From Cycas panzhihuaensis (taxonomy: Eukaryota > Cycadophyta): a DNA stretch of 64,000 nucleotides. Position numbers and translations under genes: made by a program. The stretch lies in assembly GCA_023213395.1 (NCBI GenBank), contig CM041465.1:205475741-205539740 (forward strand), given 5' to 3'. Position 1 is the stretch's first letter. Every line of letters begins with the position of its first letter. Positions 35,582-46,741 of this stretch are shown piece after piece. The notes below the pieces were generated by a model, which was given only the letters and a program-made list of their open reading frames with translations, did not search any database and had not been told where the DNA came from.

Positions 35582-36382
35582 GTTTTTGGGGCCTTATGTT
35601 GTATTGATACGGATGTATCAAATCTGTTGCATTATATGGTGAACAATTTCAAAGGTCTGTATCATTTCAATGGTCAGTTTTTATAACTCTTCAATTAGTG
35701 ATTCGGTTCTTGAGAATCTCATTTCTTGTCTCTGTTTGTTCTACCTGGTCAATGAGTTGGCTAAGGGCTGCCCACTAAACAAATTCTGGAAGTTTTGGTG
35801 TAATATTTTGTTTTGAGTTCTCCTTCTCTAACTGTTCTTGTGGTCTTTGCAAATTAAGATCCCATTCATAAATACGTTAACAAATGGTGTGACGTGAATA
35901 ATTTTGTAGTTCCACCAATGAATGAAAAGCAGGAAACTTTGTTCTTCATGATACTGTTTGTTGGTTGGACCTGATTGTTCAATACTAGATCTGATTGCAT
36001 GGGAACTAAGATGAAGCTGCAGGGTAACAAAAGGATTGAGAAATTGTATGCCATGCTCTAGCATATGATGAGGAATACAGGCATAATTTTGATTTTAATT
36101 AGGTGCTTCCCTACTTTCTTGGTAAGTCTTTGAGTGCCAAGGTTATGCTTTTCGTAAGAGGATCCCAACTTTGTTGTAACTTGGGAAGAACAATTAGTAA
36201 TGATAGTTTGATGTAGTAATGATAAATTGTTTGTCACCTATGAGTTTCTTAGCACAATCAACAAGGTCCTTAACCTATGTTTTTTCCAATTGTTAAATGT
36301 TTCAGTTATAGAACATGTTAAAAATAATGTCTAATTCATGCTCATTCTCTACTTAAGTTGATTGATGAGTCACATTAGGCAG
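35582..36382 (+). other. RAD51 3' flank
   Basis: Holds the presumed 3' UTR and intergenic DNA up to the gypsy LTR. There is no clear AATAAA close to the stop codon and no other gene. Short ORFs on the minus strand at 35828-36064 have no family signature. Confidence 0.5.
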
Positions 36383-37300
36383 TGTTGATTTATATATCTG
36401 CCCTATTGATATTTTCACTTGTCAAGGCTCACAGATTGATAGTCTAGTTAGGATGAAGTCAACATGCTTGCATTTCCATTCATTATTATCAAAATCATTT
36501 TACGCATAACACGGTATGAATAGATTAACACATTATCATCATTATTCCATTACATCAGTACACAAACCATCATACATTCCTCGTGTAATCATTATAATAC
36601 ACATAGCACACAATATTCCATGTAACTCTATTTTATTAAGCAATATCACCAATACATTTAGTTTTGAAATGTATCCTGCATACATTCCAGCAACATTCAC
36701 AATACACAACTACATATGTTCCAAAATGGAATACAATAGGGAATGCTACTTCTTGTGCATTGGATTAGATACCCATGAATGCATAATTTGATTCTCACCC
36801 TTGAGAATGTATCACAAGACTTAATGAATTGACTCTCACCGTTGGAATGGTGAGAAAAGTACCAAGTGCCCTTTGGATGAATGGTTATGACCCATGGTTA
36901 GAACCATTCCTTTCCATAATAAACATATCGTTTTGCCTTTCGCTTAACACAAGATTATCATCACTAATCAATGTCTTTTTTGTTTGTACATTCATGCATA
37001 TGTTTGTCTTTGTTGATGTCATCAATTTTGAGTGCATTTGGGTCCATTCTAGTTATTTGTACCATACAGGTTGGTCTGTGAGTGCCTAGTACATTCTTGT
37101 TTGCTAACGTACTCAAAAGGTTCGTATCTTGTGTTATATATTTAGAAGGCACGTTTTTCGACTTTTTTTATTAGATTCTTTTGTGCGTACTTATTCACAA
37201 TCTGTTAATTGTGCATACTTGCATTTTCCAAGTCAATACAAGCATGCATTCTTGATTTTCCACAGTCCAAGTGTTATCCGTGCTAAAAACAATCCCATCC
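36383..37300 (-). repeat. 3' LTR of the gypsy element
   Basis: Begins TGTTGATTTATATATCTG on the plus strand; shared blocks with the other LTR include GGATGAAGTCAACATG, CATTCATTATTATCAAAATCA and CATGCATTCTTGATTTTCCA. Similarity fades at about 37300 (ATCCCATCC). A purine-rich GAGTGGGGGAGAA on the minus strand at 37360-37372 could be the PPT, in which case the LTR reaches about 37350. Confidence 0.8.
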
Positions 37301-37689
37301 TGGGTCAACAAAAAGGGTTGAGCATCCTTGTTTATTTCAAAAATTCAATTTTTTTTTGGTATTCTCCCCCACTCTATCTTAAGGTTTTCGTTGTTGTCTT
37401 TGTTCTGACATTGTGTCACATGTTGCGAATATTTTCTCATTTATTTGGGTGAGAGTTGTAATAATAACGTCTTTTTCTTTTATTTTTTTATGTAGGGTAG
37501 TTATCTCCACCCTATATCTTGCCTCTAGTTTTTCAATCATGTGAATAATTTCTTGAGCTTTTCCTTCTGGCTAGGTTGGTTGAGATGACTTTTCCCTTGT
37601 CTCTATTATGGGAGGAAATTTTGCCCATTCGTCGAGTGAAAGCTCTCCTTCAACCTCTTCTTCTGGCTCCTCCTCATCTCGTCTCCTTT

Positions 37690-38690
37690 TGGTACTCTTA
37701 TGTACCACTTATTTGGCGCGATGTGGAATGGAAGCACCTGGTATCTGTTGTAGCTCCTTCAAAATTTTTGTTATTTCCTTCTTTACTCATTTTTATTTTC
37801 ATGTCTTGGGTATTTTTTGAAAATGCATCAACCCATTGTTTTATCAATGGTTCATGTAGGTAAATAGGTATTTGGGGAGGTTGCATTCTTGGACACTAAT
37901 AGATTAATATTCCGGGCAATAAGGAGGGGTGTCTAAAAGGATATGTTATCACCTCTTATATTTGTTGTGTCATGTTTTTTGCCAAGAATCTGGACCAATT
38001 CAATCGTTCTTTGTTGTGAACCCTTGGTAATATAGACATCATCTCCCTTAGAATGTATGTTTATTTCCTTTTGGATATGAATTGGGTGTTTATGATTTTT
38101 GCTATCAACTAAAGTCTCATATTCTTGATATCTACCACCTATATCCCTCTTGAAAAAATTTGAATATTTTCTTAGCAATATTCCCTTAGCGATGTTTCAT
38201 GGTCAATTTCTGACCATTTTGTAGAAATAAGAACCTCCCCTTCCTTGGGAAGCCTTGTAATTTTGTGAACAATGTCTGCATCAAGCTTTATTCTTTTTAT
38301 ATCTTTTTTCAACTCCACCAATATTTTCTCCATTAATTCTAGGTCATAATATCGCAAACTTAGGTATATGTATTTTCCCCAACTTGCTTGCTTAAACTTA
38401 GCCTTAAATGGAGCCGATTAACCCTCAAATTTCTTCCTCAATTTAGGTAAAAAGATTTCTTGGTACCCTATCGTCTTCATCTTGGAAACTATGAGGAAAA
38501 ACAAAAGGCAATACAAGTACTTACAAAAAGAAATGAGTACGGAATCGTATATGCATATCGTCTAGGAATGGATGCCATTCCTTCATTGAAATGCTTGATC
38601 TTTGTGCTCGAAAATGCTTCCTTTGCTTTTTTTGAACCTTGATTTTGTTGGAATCGTGCTTGATCCAAAAGTTGGATGTATCTATTTTCT
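37690..38690 (-). pseudogene. extra ORF between gypsy integrase and 3' LTR
   Basis: Minus-strand coding pieces lie in a row: ALLDQARFQQNQ-like start near 38690, SWGKYIYLSLRYYDLELM near 38360, then KKDIKRIKLDADIVHKITRLP and WSEIDHETSLREYC (38357-38172), a piece at 38178-37933 (ELVQILGKKHDTTNI) and PPQIPIYLHEPLIKQWVDAF at the end (37886-37698). Charged, with no transmembrane run that I can see. Its place after integrase matches the additional 3' ORF of Tat/Athila elements, some of which are called env-like; I cannot assign a function. Confidence 0.55.
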
Positions 38691-39700
38691 ATTTTCTGCC
38701 CTACGTACCATACAGGAATGTTTATAGGTATGTATAATATATTTTTTCCTTTTTCGTATTTTTGGTTTTTGCATATTTGATGGTATACTTTTTTGGTACG
38801 TATAGTGTATTTGGTTACTTTTTCACATTATTGTTAATCTTGCGTATCTATTAGTACACTTTCTTGGTATGTATAGTGTAAATGATAAATATGCATATTG
38901 AAATTTGATTTTTTTGATACTTTTTTTTTATTTTTTAATTTTTTCATTCAAAATTTTGTGATTTTTTCCACTATAATAACTTTCTCTCTCTTTTTTTTAA
39001 TGTTTTTTTCTTCTTCCTCTTTAATATCTCTTTTGTTTCATATTTTTGTCATATTGCTTATTTATGTGATATGAGTTATGGTTGTTTTTGCAGTTTTTAT
39101 TTTTTTATTTTTTTGTATTTTTTGTTTACATATCGAATTGAATCATATTTCGACATTGAGCAATCTGATTTGTCTCCAATTTCAAGTAACACATTATGGT
39201 ACAGCCAATCGATTTATCTAGTAAGTTGATGTTCCCTATCTGAGATAGAGTTTTAGCTGGTTGTTATTTACTTGTGTTGGTAATAGGGGTCTATTGATCT
39301 TGTGAAGTTGAACTAAACTATTTTCAAATATTTTTTTAGTAATGTATGATCCTAACTATCATATTTTTAATTTTTTAATGTGTGTTTTGAATTTGTTGTC
39401 ATATAATAGCACATGATCATCTTTTTTAAATTGTAGTGTTCTCAAATGGCAATTATGCCATGTTTTTTATATTTCTTGCAACCATTTAGCCATGTGTTTC
39501 ATTTTCTCAAGTTGTATCAACTCTTTAAATCTTTTTTATAAGAAATGAAAATCATCCAATCAACACTACATAGCTACTCTCAAACTTAGAATTTCAAATT
39601 TTATAAGAATAATGGCTTCAATCCCATAGACTAGTTGGAACAATGTTTAACTAGTTGATCTTTTGTATGTCATTCTAAACACTCATAACATTGATGGTAA
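38691..39700. other. T-rich spacer of the gypsy element
   Basis: Strongly T-rich on the plus strand, no ORF. A GGTA-GTATAGTGTA word is repeated at about 38796 and 38868. Confidence 0.5.
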
Positions 39701-39719
39701 CTTCTCAACTCGATTATAT

Positions 39720-40270
39720 CTTTCCATATTATAGATTTTCTGTAAATGATTTTCTATGATTTTGTTAGAACTTTCTGCTTGTCCATTTGCTCGTGGATAA
39801 TATGGTGTAGATTTTCAATGACTAATTATGAAGGTTGATGTTAGTATTTCTAGGGTTTGATTGAGGAAATGAGCCCCTTGGTCATTTACAATCTTCAATT
39901 GTTACTGAAGCGTGTTATAATTATTTTATACAGAAATCATGTTGTGCTTTTTGAATTGGCCTTGTGAAGTGGTTGTGCTTCTACCCATTTGGTCATATAG
40001 TCTATTGCTACCAAAATATAACAGGCTTAGGAACATCGAGAAGTCAGTTTAATTAGTCCAATAAAATCAAGTTCCCACTTTTCAAAAGGTGCGAGAGGTA
40101 GGACTGGGTTAAGTAGCTGCAAATCTTATTGATTAGGTTTTTCCACTTTTTAGCAATAATTGCATTTTTGTATCCATCTCTTTACGTCTTCAAACATTGT
40201 TGATCACCATAATCTTGATGATAATACCTTCATGTAGCCATTTTTCTTATATGGCCTCTTGCCACTTCTT
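39720..40270 (-). pseudogene. gypsy integrase
   Basis: The minus strand shows, in order, a zinc-binding HHCC part (GHIRKMATW near 40250, then FEDVKRWIQKCNYC near 40160), the core with WELDFIG near 40065, YILVAIDYMTKWVEAQPL near 40000, DQGAHFLNQTLEIL near 39880 and STPYYPRANGQAESSNK at 39771-39825. The three catalytic acidic residues D, D and E are all visible, though split among frames and interrupted by stops. The DYMTKWVEA motif is typical of Tat/Athila integrases. It would insert the element's cDNA into the genome. Confidence 0.88.
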
Positions 40271-40439
40271 CATGTGCTTGGGCCATGATTTGATCAATTT
40301 TGTGGGATTTCATACAATATCGTAATACTTTATCTGGCCTTAACTTATATAGTTCCCCTTTGATTAATTGATAAGGCTTTGTTTTCCATATAAAATTCCT
40401 TCATTCTCTTCTATCCATCTTTGGTGGTAGTTTTCTTGT

Positions 40440-40990
40440 TGCTAGATATTCTAGTATCCTCTTATACCATTCTGTTGGAATTGCTTCAATGCTAAATAAT
40501 GCTGCATTTAGGAAGTCGTTAGATATTCTTGTGGTTTTTTCTCTGTTGATAATTCTCGATAGTTAGTCTGGTATTATGCGAGATTTTTTTGGTTTTACCA
40601 TAATTTTGAATGTAAATTTTTGGAATAACATGAGTCATCTAATTTGCCCTCATTATAGGTTCTGGTCACCAAATACACTAAGGTTTACTAATCCATGAAG
40701 AATATAAATGGATTAGACAATAGATAGTGTCGGGATTTCTATAGTGCATAAACCATTTCGAGTCTTCGTTTTGTTGTAGTGTAATTTTGCTCGACTTTTG
40801 TCAACTTTTGACTTGTGAAGTAGATAGGGTGGTCCACCTTATTGTCATTAGGTTGGGCTAATACACACTGAATGGCGTATTGTGACACATCAATGTGCAC
40901 ATGAAAAACCTTTTTCTAATATGGGAATCTTAGTATTGGTGCGTATATAATTGTTCTCTTTAAGGATTCAAGAGCATGTTGTTATTCCAT
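40440..40990 (-). pseudogene. gypsy RNase H
   Basis: The minus strand reads FHVHIDVSQYAIQCVLAQPN (first Asp of the RNase H site), then IYFTSQKLTKVEQNYTTTKR and MVYALKKSRHYLL-like sequence with FIFFMD. This is the standard RT-linked RNase H of Ty3/gypsy elements, removing the RNA template after first-strand synthesis. Stops occur at several W codons. Confidence 0.85.
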
Positions 40991-41050
40991 AGCCCACTCT
41001 CAATCTAAGTCCTTTTTCAACAATCCTTTTAATGATCTTGATATACATGC

Positions 41051-41880
41051 TTATCTCCTAGTAAATTTCTTGTAGTATCTTGTTAGTCTTAAGAATCCTT
41101 TTAATTGTTTCCTTGTGAGGGGTATTAGAAAGTGTAAAATTGTGGAAACTTTGGTTGGATTTGTCAATAATCCATTTTGGCTCACAATATGACCTAGTAA
41201 GTTCCTGAATGACACCAAAAAGATACATTTTTTTGGATTTAAATATAGTTTATTTTTCCAACAAGTTTGCAACATTTCCCGTAAGTTGTCAATGTGGTTT
41301 TTCATGAGCCCATATAGTGTCCAATCGTCTAGGAAAATTGTCACTTTTTCCTCAATCATCTTGCGAAAGATGTTTATAACATTTCTTTGGAACATGGTCG
41401 GAGCGTTGGTAAGGCCAAAGGATATTACCCTATATGCATATGTTACCCATTCTGTGATAAAAGTCGTTTTTGCTTGATCCTCTAGTATGATTGGATTTAA
41501 TTATACCCACTGAATCTATCTGTGAATGAGTATATTTTGTTTCTACCAACTGCTTCTAAAACATTTTTTGTAAATAGCAACGAAAAATGATTTTTTTTCG
41601 TTACCCTGTTGAGTTGCCTGTAGTCCACATAAACTCTTATTTTCATATTTTTCTTTGGGACCACTACCACAAGGCTCACCCAATCATTGTAGTTGATTTC
41701 ATAGATGTAACTTACTTTTAGCATCTTATCCAATTTAACCTTTATTTTTTCCTTGCGCTTTGGATTCATATGATAAGGTCTTTGTTTTACCAGTTTAGCT
41801 CCTTCAATCAAATCATTGTGGTGCATTCCTATCTTCAAAGAAATGCCTTTGAGATACTTATATGATTGCAAAAACATCAT
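41051..41880 (-). pseudogene. gypsy reverse transcriptase
   Basis: Starts at about 41880 with SYKYLKGISLKIGMHHND; then KVSYIYEINYNDWVSLVVVV, KIRVYVDYRQLNRVTKK and the D of FTDRFSGYN. The second half (41395-41051) begins MFQRNVINIFRKM and continues with VTIFLDDWTLYG, the catalytic -DD box, and NKLYLNPKKCIFLVS. The two halves are separated by a shift near 41400-41500. The catalytic aspartates are present, but the frame is broken. Confidence 0.92.
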
Positions 41881-43400
41881 GGTATTTTTTGAGCAGTTGT
41901 TGAGCTTGGGCTATAGTTTTGTCGTCCTAATAATTTTCAATACATATGTTTTTCAAGTCTTCTCTAGTTCTCAAATTAATTTCTGTTGTCTCTAGTGTTG
42001 GCACTTTAATATCATTTTGTCTACTGACATGGTGAGCAGGGGTATTTTCAATCTCTGTTTCACCATAGTTAATTTTCGTAAATTCCAGGGGATAATTATG
42101 ATTCTCCTCCTTGTTATCCTCAGACTCCCTACTTTTCTCCCTTCGTATTGATGACATTATTTTTGTTTGCTCTGCCTCTATACTTAATTTGTTGATTGCT
42201 TTGAGTATTTTATCAATCTTCTTGTTATTAAAAGAATGTGAGAATGTTTTTATAAGAGAGTCCTTGAGATTGTTCAATGTTATATTCAAGGCTTGTTCCT
42301 TCCCTATTAGCCAATTTTTTACTATTTTTGTCCTAAGGTATGGTAGAAATGATGACTCCAGGTGTTCCTAGGCATGTTATGGGACGTCCATTTCCATTTG
42401 CATCTTTGAATATGTTTCTTTGGATAATCTTCCACATGGTACATTGGAATATTAGATTGTTCAGGAGAGTTAAACCGAATTCTGAAAGTGGTTTATAGAT
42501 CTTTTCAATTCCTAAAAGCAGCATGATGGGCTAAATACTAGTACCATGCTGGCCCTCTTAGTGTCAACATGAAATCTAACTCTTATTGGACTTTGTTTAC
42601 TATTCCTTCTTCTAACTAGTATTCTATGCAATGTATTAGGTGGGTAGTCCCATATAGTTATTCTCCATAAAATGGCTTCACATAATCTTCAATATATGTT
42701 TCATGGTTTCTTTCTTGTAAAATGTCTATTTTATTTCCTAGACTTTTTACTCAGTTTTTCTTCTTCTTCCTTAGATTCAACATCGATATTTATGTCGTTT
42801 GAAGAAGACCTTTCACTGGGTGGTGTACCTCTAAAGAAGATAAGGAAGGTTTGTTACTACCTTCCTTTGGTTGGGATGGGGATGGGGAAGGGCAATTAAC
42901 CTTGGGACCCACATTGGAGGTAGAGGGAAGGTTAGGGTTGGAGGGGGTTTGGGTATTAGAAGATGAACTAGGATAAGGATTTGGGTTAAGAGGGGGATTA
43001 GGGTTTGGGTCTAGGGTTTGGATTATATTGATATTAACTATATTATTCAAATCATTTCCTACACTACTTCCTACATTGTTATTAACACTCATATAATTAA
43101 AATAATTAGAATTTATATCAATGTCATTAGTTACATTTCGAAAAAGTAGGTTGCATCGATAGGATGGAGGGTTGACTTCATAGGCATCTTGTAACTAATA
43201 TTCCATAAATTTTGTTACATTTATATTGTCAAAAGAGTTGTAAATCTCTCTAAAGTAAGTTAGCTAAATTTCTTGAGACTTAATCAATTTTATCAGTTCC
43301 TTTGTTGTATGATACAAATTGTTTTCTTTAAAAGATGATGTCATTTTTTTACTCACAATGGTTGTGCTTGAGGCATCATTTAATACCACCTCAATAGAAT
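41881..43400 (-). pseudogene. gypsy protease-RT linker
   Basis: Minus-strand coding remnants without catalytic domains: a charged stretch (42289-41927; EKSRESEDNKEENHN, then TREDLKNICIENY), and a Pro/Asn/Ser-rich low-complexity stretch at 43092-42790 (DPNPNPPLNPNPYPSSSS). The segment just before RT reads AQAQQLLKKYHDVF, a normal lead-in to gypsy RT. Confidence 0.6.
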
Positions 43401-43770
43401 TTTTACCCAACATTGGGAGGACTACTTTACTTCCTTCATCTCAAAGTGTGAATGTCACATCCCTCCAATTTTGAAGACATTGTGTTTTATACAACCATGG
43501 TTGTCCTAATAACGTTGGATAAGGTGTAACTCCTCTTTTTGTTTCGACAATTGTAAAGTCAATTCGGATTGCAATTTCTGTTACATCTACTTTTATGTTT
43601 GATAATTTCTCCATTGGTCTCACTAATAGCTCATTTGCTAACTTTAACGAGCAGGTTGCGACTTCCAACTTAGGGCTTCCTAATTTCCGCTAGGTTGTGG
43701 TGAGCAATGCATTTAGAGTTCTTCCTCCATCCACAATCACTTTTGAGAATCTTTCTCCCAATACCGTAAT
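43401..43770 (-). pseudogene. gypsy aspartic protease
   Basis: The minus frame 43668-43441 reads MEVATCSLKLANELLVRPM, then KVDVTEIAIRIDFTIVETK, TPYPTLLGQPWL and QNWRDVTFTL. The LLGQPWL motif is the usual C-terminal part of Tat/Athila proteases. Upstream, near 43720, GGRTLNALLTT holds the place of the active-site segment but the catalytic D-S/T-G is not readable. Confidence 0.7.
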
Positions 43771-46160
43771 TGTAACTATGGATTTAAGTTGAATAACAAC
43801 ATTATCTTTTTTAGGCTCTTTGTGACTTTCCGTTTTGCAATATTCCTACTTTGATCCAGTCTATCACTTGGTGTAGAGAAATTATTAATTATAATTATTT
43901 CACTAGGTTCTCCATTAATAACAACATTTGAAGAATATCTTCCATCAATAAACCCTTTGAACAATTCCTCCATTTGGACCAAGTGCGTTTGCACCTCTTG
44001 TACTCCAAGTATTTTCTCCTTTTGCTTGTTTCTTTAACATACACATATTTTGTTTCTCGTTTTTCCATTGGCAATATTGCTTCTGCCTTTTGTCAAGTAG
44101 TTTTTTTCAAAACTTGCTTTGTTTGTTTAATTCAGTCGATTTCCACTCTAGGGTTTGGGTAACCTTCACTTATTACCTCTTTACCCTTTTGCCTGTTATG
44201 GAGTTTGATATTTTTACTATTTTATGGAATTATTGTTATTAGGTCTGTCACCTTTGTTTTCCCCTTATAATCTTTTGTTTTGTGATCAATTGGACCACAA
44301 TTGCTACACACAAAGAGTTTGTGTTCATACTCTTGCTTGGCTGAGTAATTAGACTTCTAATGGCTATATTGTGAGCAAATTAAGCACCTTCCATTGGTGG
44401 CTTTTTTTTCGAGGTTTTTGGTGTGCTCCTTGTTATATATGCATTCTTGGTCGAGTTACTTCCTCTTCCTTGATTTCAACCTCTATACCCTTTCCCTCTA
44501 CGATTATAAAAGCATTATCATGTGTTGTGACTAGCCATATCACATATATGGTACCATTTGTCTTTTTGATGAATTGTACTATTTTTTGGGTTCAAATCTT
44601 ATTCTTTGGTTGTATGCAAATTTTCTTTGCATGTATGACACCATTTTTGTATTTGAAATTCTCAATCTTTTTTTTTCCTTATTTTCTTCTTTTTGTGTCT
44701 TGATTTTTATCTTCAATCTTGCCACTCATTTTCTGAGGGCTTCAACTTTTGAATCCTTCTCTATCTTTTCCATATGGTAGAGAGGTCGATTGTATTGATT
44801 CTGTTTCATTTCCCTTATCTCTTCCTATAGTGTGAACAATAACGAATCATGTCGTCTAGCTTGGGCATCCATTTCAACCTCAAAATCCATGGATACCTCC
44901 TATGCATTCTTGAAAGATTTTAAAGGATTCACATGCATTATAATCTTATTTTATTGTTTAATCCTCTAACAAAATGATTCTTCATATTATGATCTATCAC
45001 TATTTCGTTAATCATGTTAGCGGCAATTATCTTCATACGACTGATATAAGTTAATATTGATTTGCCAAGTCTTTGTTTACTTTCCTTTAGGGCATTTTTA
45101 ATAGTCTCATTATTGTGGAATTTTTGATATCTTTTCTCAAATAACTTTTTTATATTTGTTTAAGAATCAATTTTATTTAATTATTTGTACCATGCCAATG
45201 ATACTCCCCTCAAGGTGCAAGCAAATCTTGCCTTTATCTCTTACTCATCTACAATTCTTTTCATATTAATCAGATTTTAGAATAAGTACATATGTTTTGC
45301 GGTATCAGATGTGTCATTGAATATTAACTTCTTGAATTCTCTTGAGTCATCCATCTTTGGCGAATGCACTAGTGTCTCTCCTAGTGATAGTGACGTTTCT
45401 CCTACTGAGGTTAATTTCTTTGGGGATTCCATTCCCTTCTTTGTTCCATTTTGGAGCATCATCCGTGGTGTACTTTCGTTTCCCTTTCTAAACAAGGGAT
45501 TGCTAAACGGTTTCTGTAAATAAATAGTTTGCGATATTCCTGGTATTTGAACTGTTAATGGTGTCACTATTAGGTATGATTATTCAGATTCCTTATTTGA
45601 TGAGTTTTCAAAGAACTATCTTGTTAACTTATTCTCTCAATATGCTGAGAGACCTTCCTCTGCCTTTTATTCGTTATCACTTAGGTCCTTTGGGGTATTT
45701 TCCATAGTTATATGTTTCAGTTTCCTTAGTTTTTTCTTTTTTTTAATTTGTAATGTCACTGTGGTCCCTTGTAAATTCTCCTCATTTTTTTGGTTGAAAA
45801 TATCAAATTTAATTGGAGCAAGTGTTAGTACTATTTGTTTCCTATTTCTTTCCAATCCTTGTTCCTGGGGTGTTTAGGCTCCACTTGCCTTAGACTTTTT
45901 AATGGATTGACCTTTAGTCTCATTGTTATTCTACTTTAATCTCCTTGCCCTTCTTAGTTTCGATTCCCTTGACTATTATAATGCTTTCTTTCTATTTGAT
46001 TCTGTTTCCTTAGGTGAAGTTCCTTTTTGTGGCTCTTTCACATTTGAAGGCCTCTTAGGTGGCATTAGAAGGTCCCTTGGTTGTCGAAGGCTTAATTATG
46101 ACTTCCCATCATGATGACAACCAAGGTTCTTTGATCTTTAAATATACTCCCCTTGTGAAA
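43771..46160 (-). pseudogene. gypsy gag with zinc knuckle
   Basis: From right to left on the minus strand: an N-terminal part (45855-45667, lysine-rich; 45567-45277, EFKKLIFNDTSDTAKHMYLF), the retrotransposon gag core (about 45250-44900; FACTLRGVSLAWYK, then KKLFEKRYQKFHNNETI and LTYISRMKIIAANMI), and a CCHC-like knuckle near 44290-44330 (CSNCGPIDHKTKDY, last Cys replaced by Tyr). The LAWYK motif is diagnostic for the Ty3/gypsy gag family. It would build the virus-like particle. Multiple stops and shifts. Confidence 0.82.
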
Positions 46161-46169
46161 CTTCTGACC

Positions 46170-46695
46170 TGTTAAATAATGTGACAACAATGTTTTAGAG
46201 GCTAAAATTTTGACAGGCTGGCAACGCAATTTTTCTCCCAAATTTCTTTAGGGGGATTCAAGGGGGGGCGGAGCCCCCCCTTCGCCGAGGGTGCGGGGGG
46301 GAGTCGAAACACTTCTGCCCCTCTTGCAAAGAGGGGGTTCGAGGGCGAATCCCTGACTCAAAAGGCTAACATTGAAAAGCATATTAAATTGTAAAGAGAA
46401 TCAGGGTCGTTCACTCAAAATACTCTAGATTCTATGGTCGAGATTTGTGCCTTGTATGACTATCTCATATAATCCGATTTAGGGTGTTTTTTCATTATGT
46501 TGATGGTGTTTTGATGTATTGGATGTAATATGAGGAGTTAGGCGGTTGATTATTGTTGCTGTAAACATTCTATTGCAGATTATGTACATTTTTCCACTCT
46601 TTGATAATAAAGATTGATACCTTTCCCATGTAGATGTTTCTCTAGCATATTGCTAGGTTTTTACTACATTATATCGGGTGTATATGTGATGCTTT
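46170..46695 (+). repeat. 5' LTR of copia B
   Basis: 526 bp, with a G/C-rich block at 46250-46345 containing an inverted repeat (GGGGGGGC, GGA loop, GCCCCCCC at 46262-46280). Its right end is taken from where the two LTRs stop matching, and it has no CA, which suggests a deletion there. Confidence 0.85.
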
Positions 46696-46741
46696 AATGT
46701 TAATGTATGAAGCTGTCCGTTAATGTTAATGTTATAGTTGC

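Noticed and set aside
36516-37452. Several plus-strand ORFs of 60-107 codons
   Set aside because: They lie in the gypsy LTR and its edge and have no counterpart conserved between the two LTRs.
37576-37863. Plus-strand ORF with hydrophobic stretches, possible membrane protein
   Set aside because: Opposite strand of the gypsy extra ORF; hydrophobicity comes from the T-rich complement of A-rich coding sequence.
44371-44780. Plus-strand ORFs rich in Phe, Cys and Leu
   Set aside because: Antisense of gypsy gag; same T-rich artefact.
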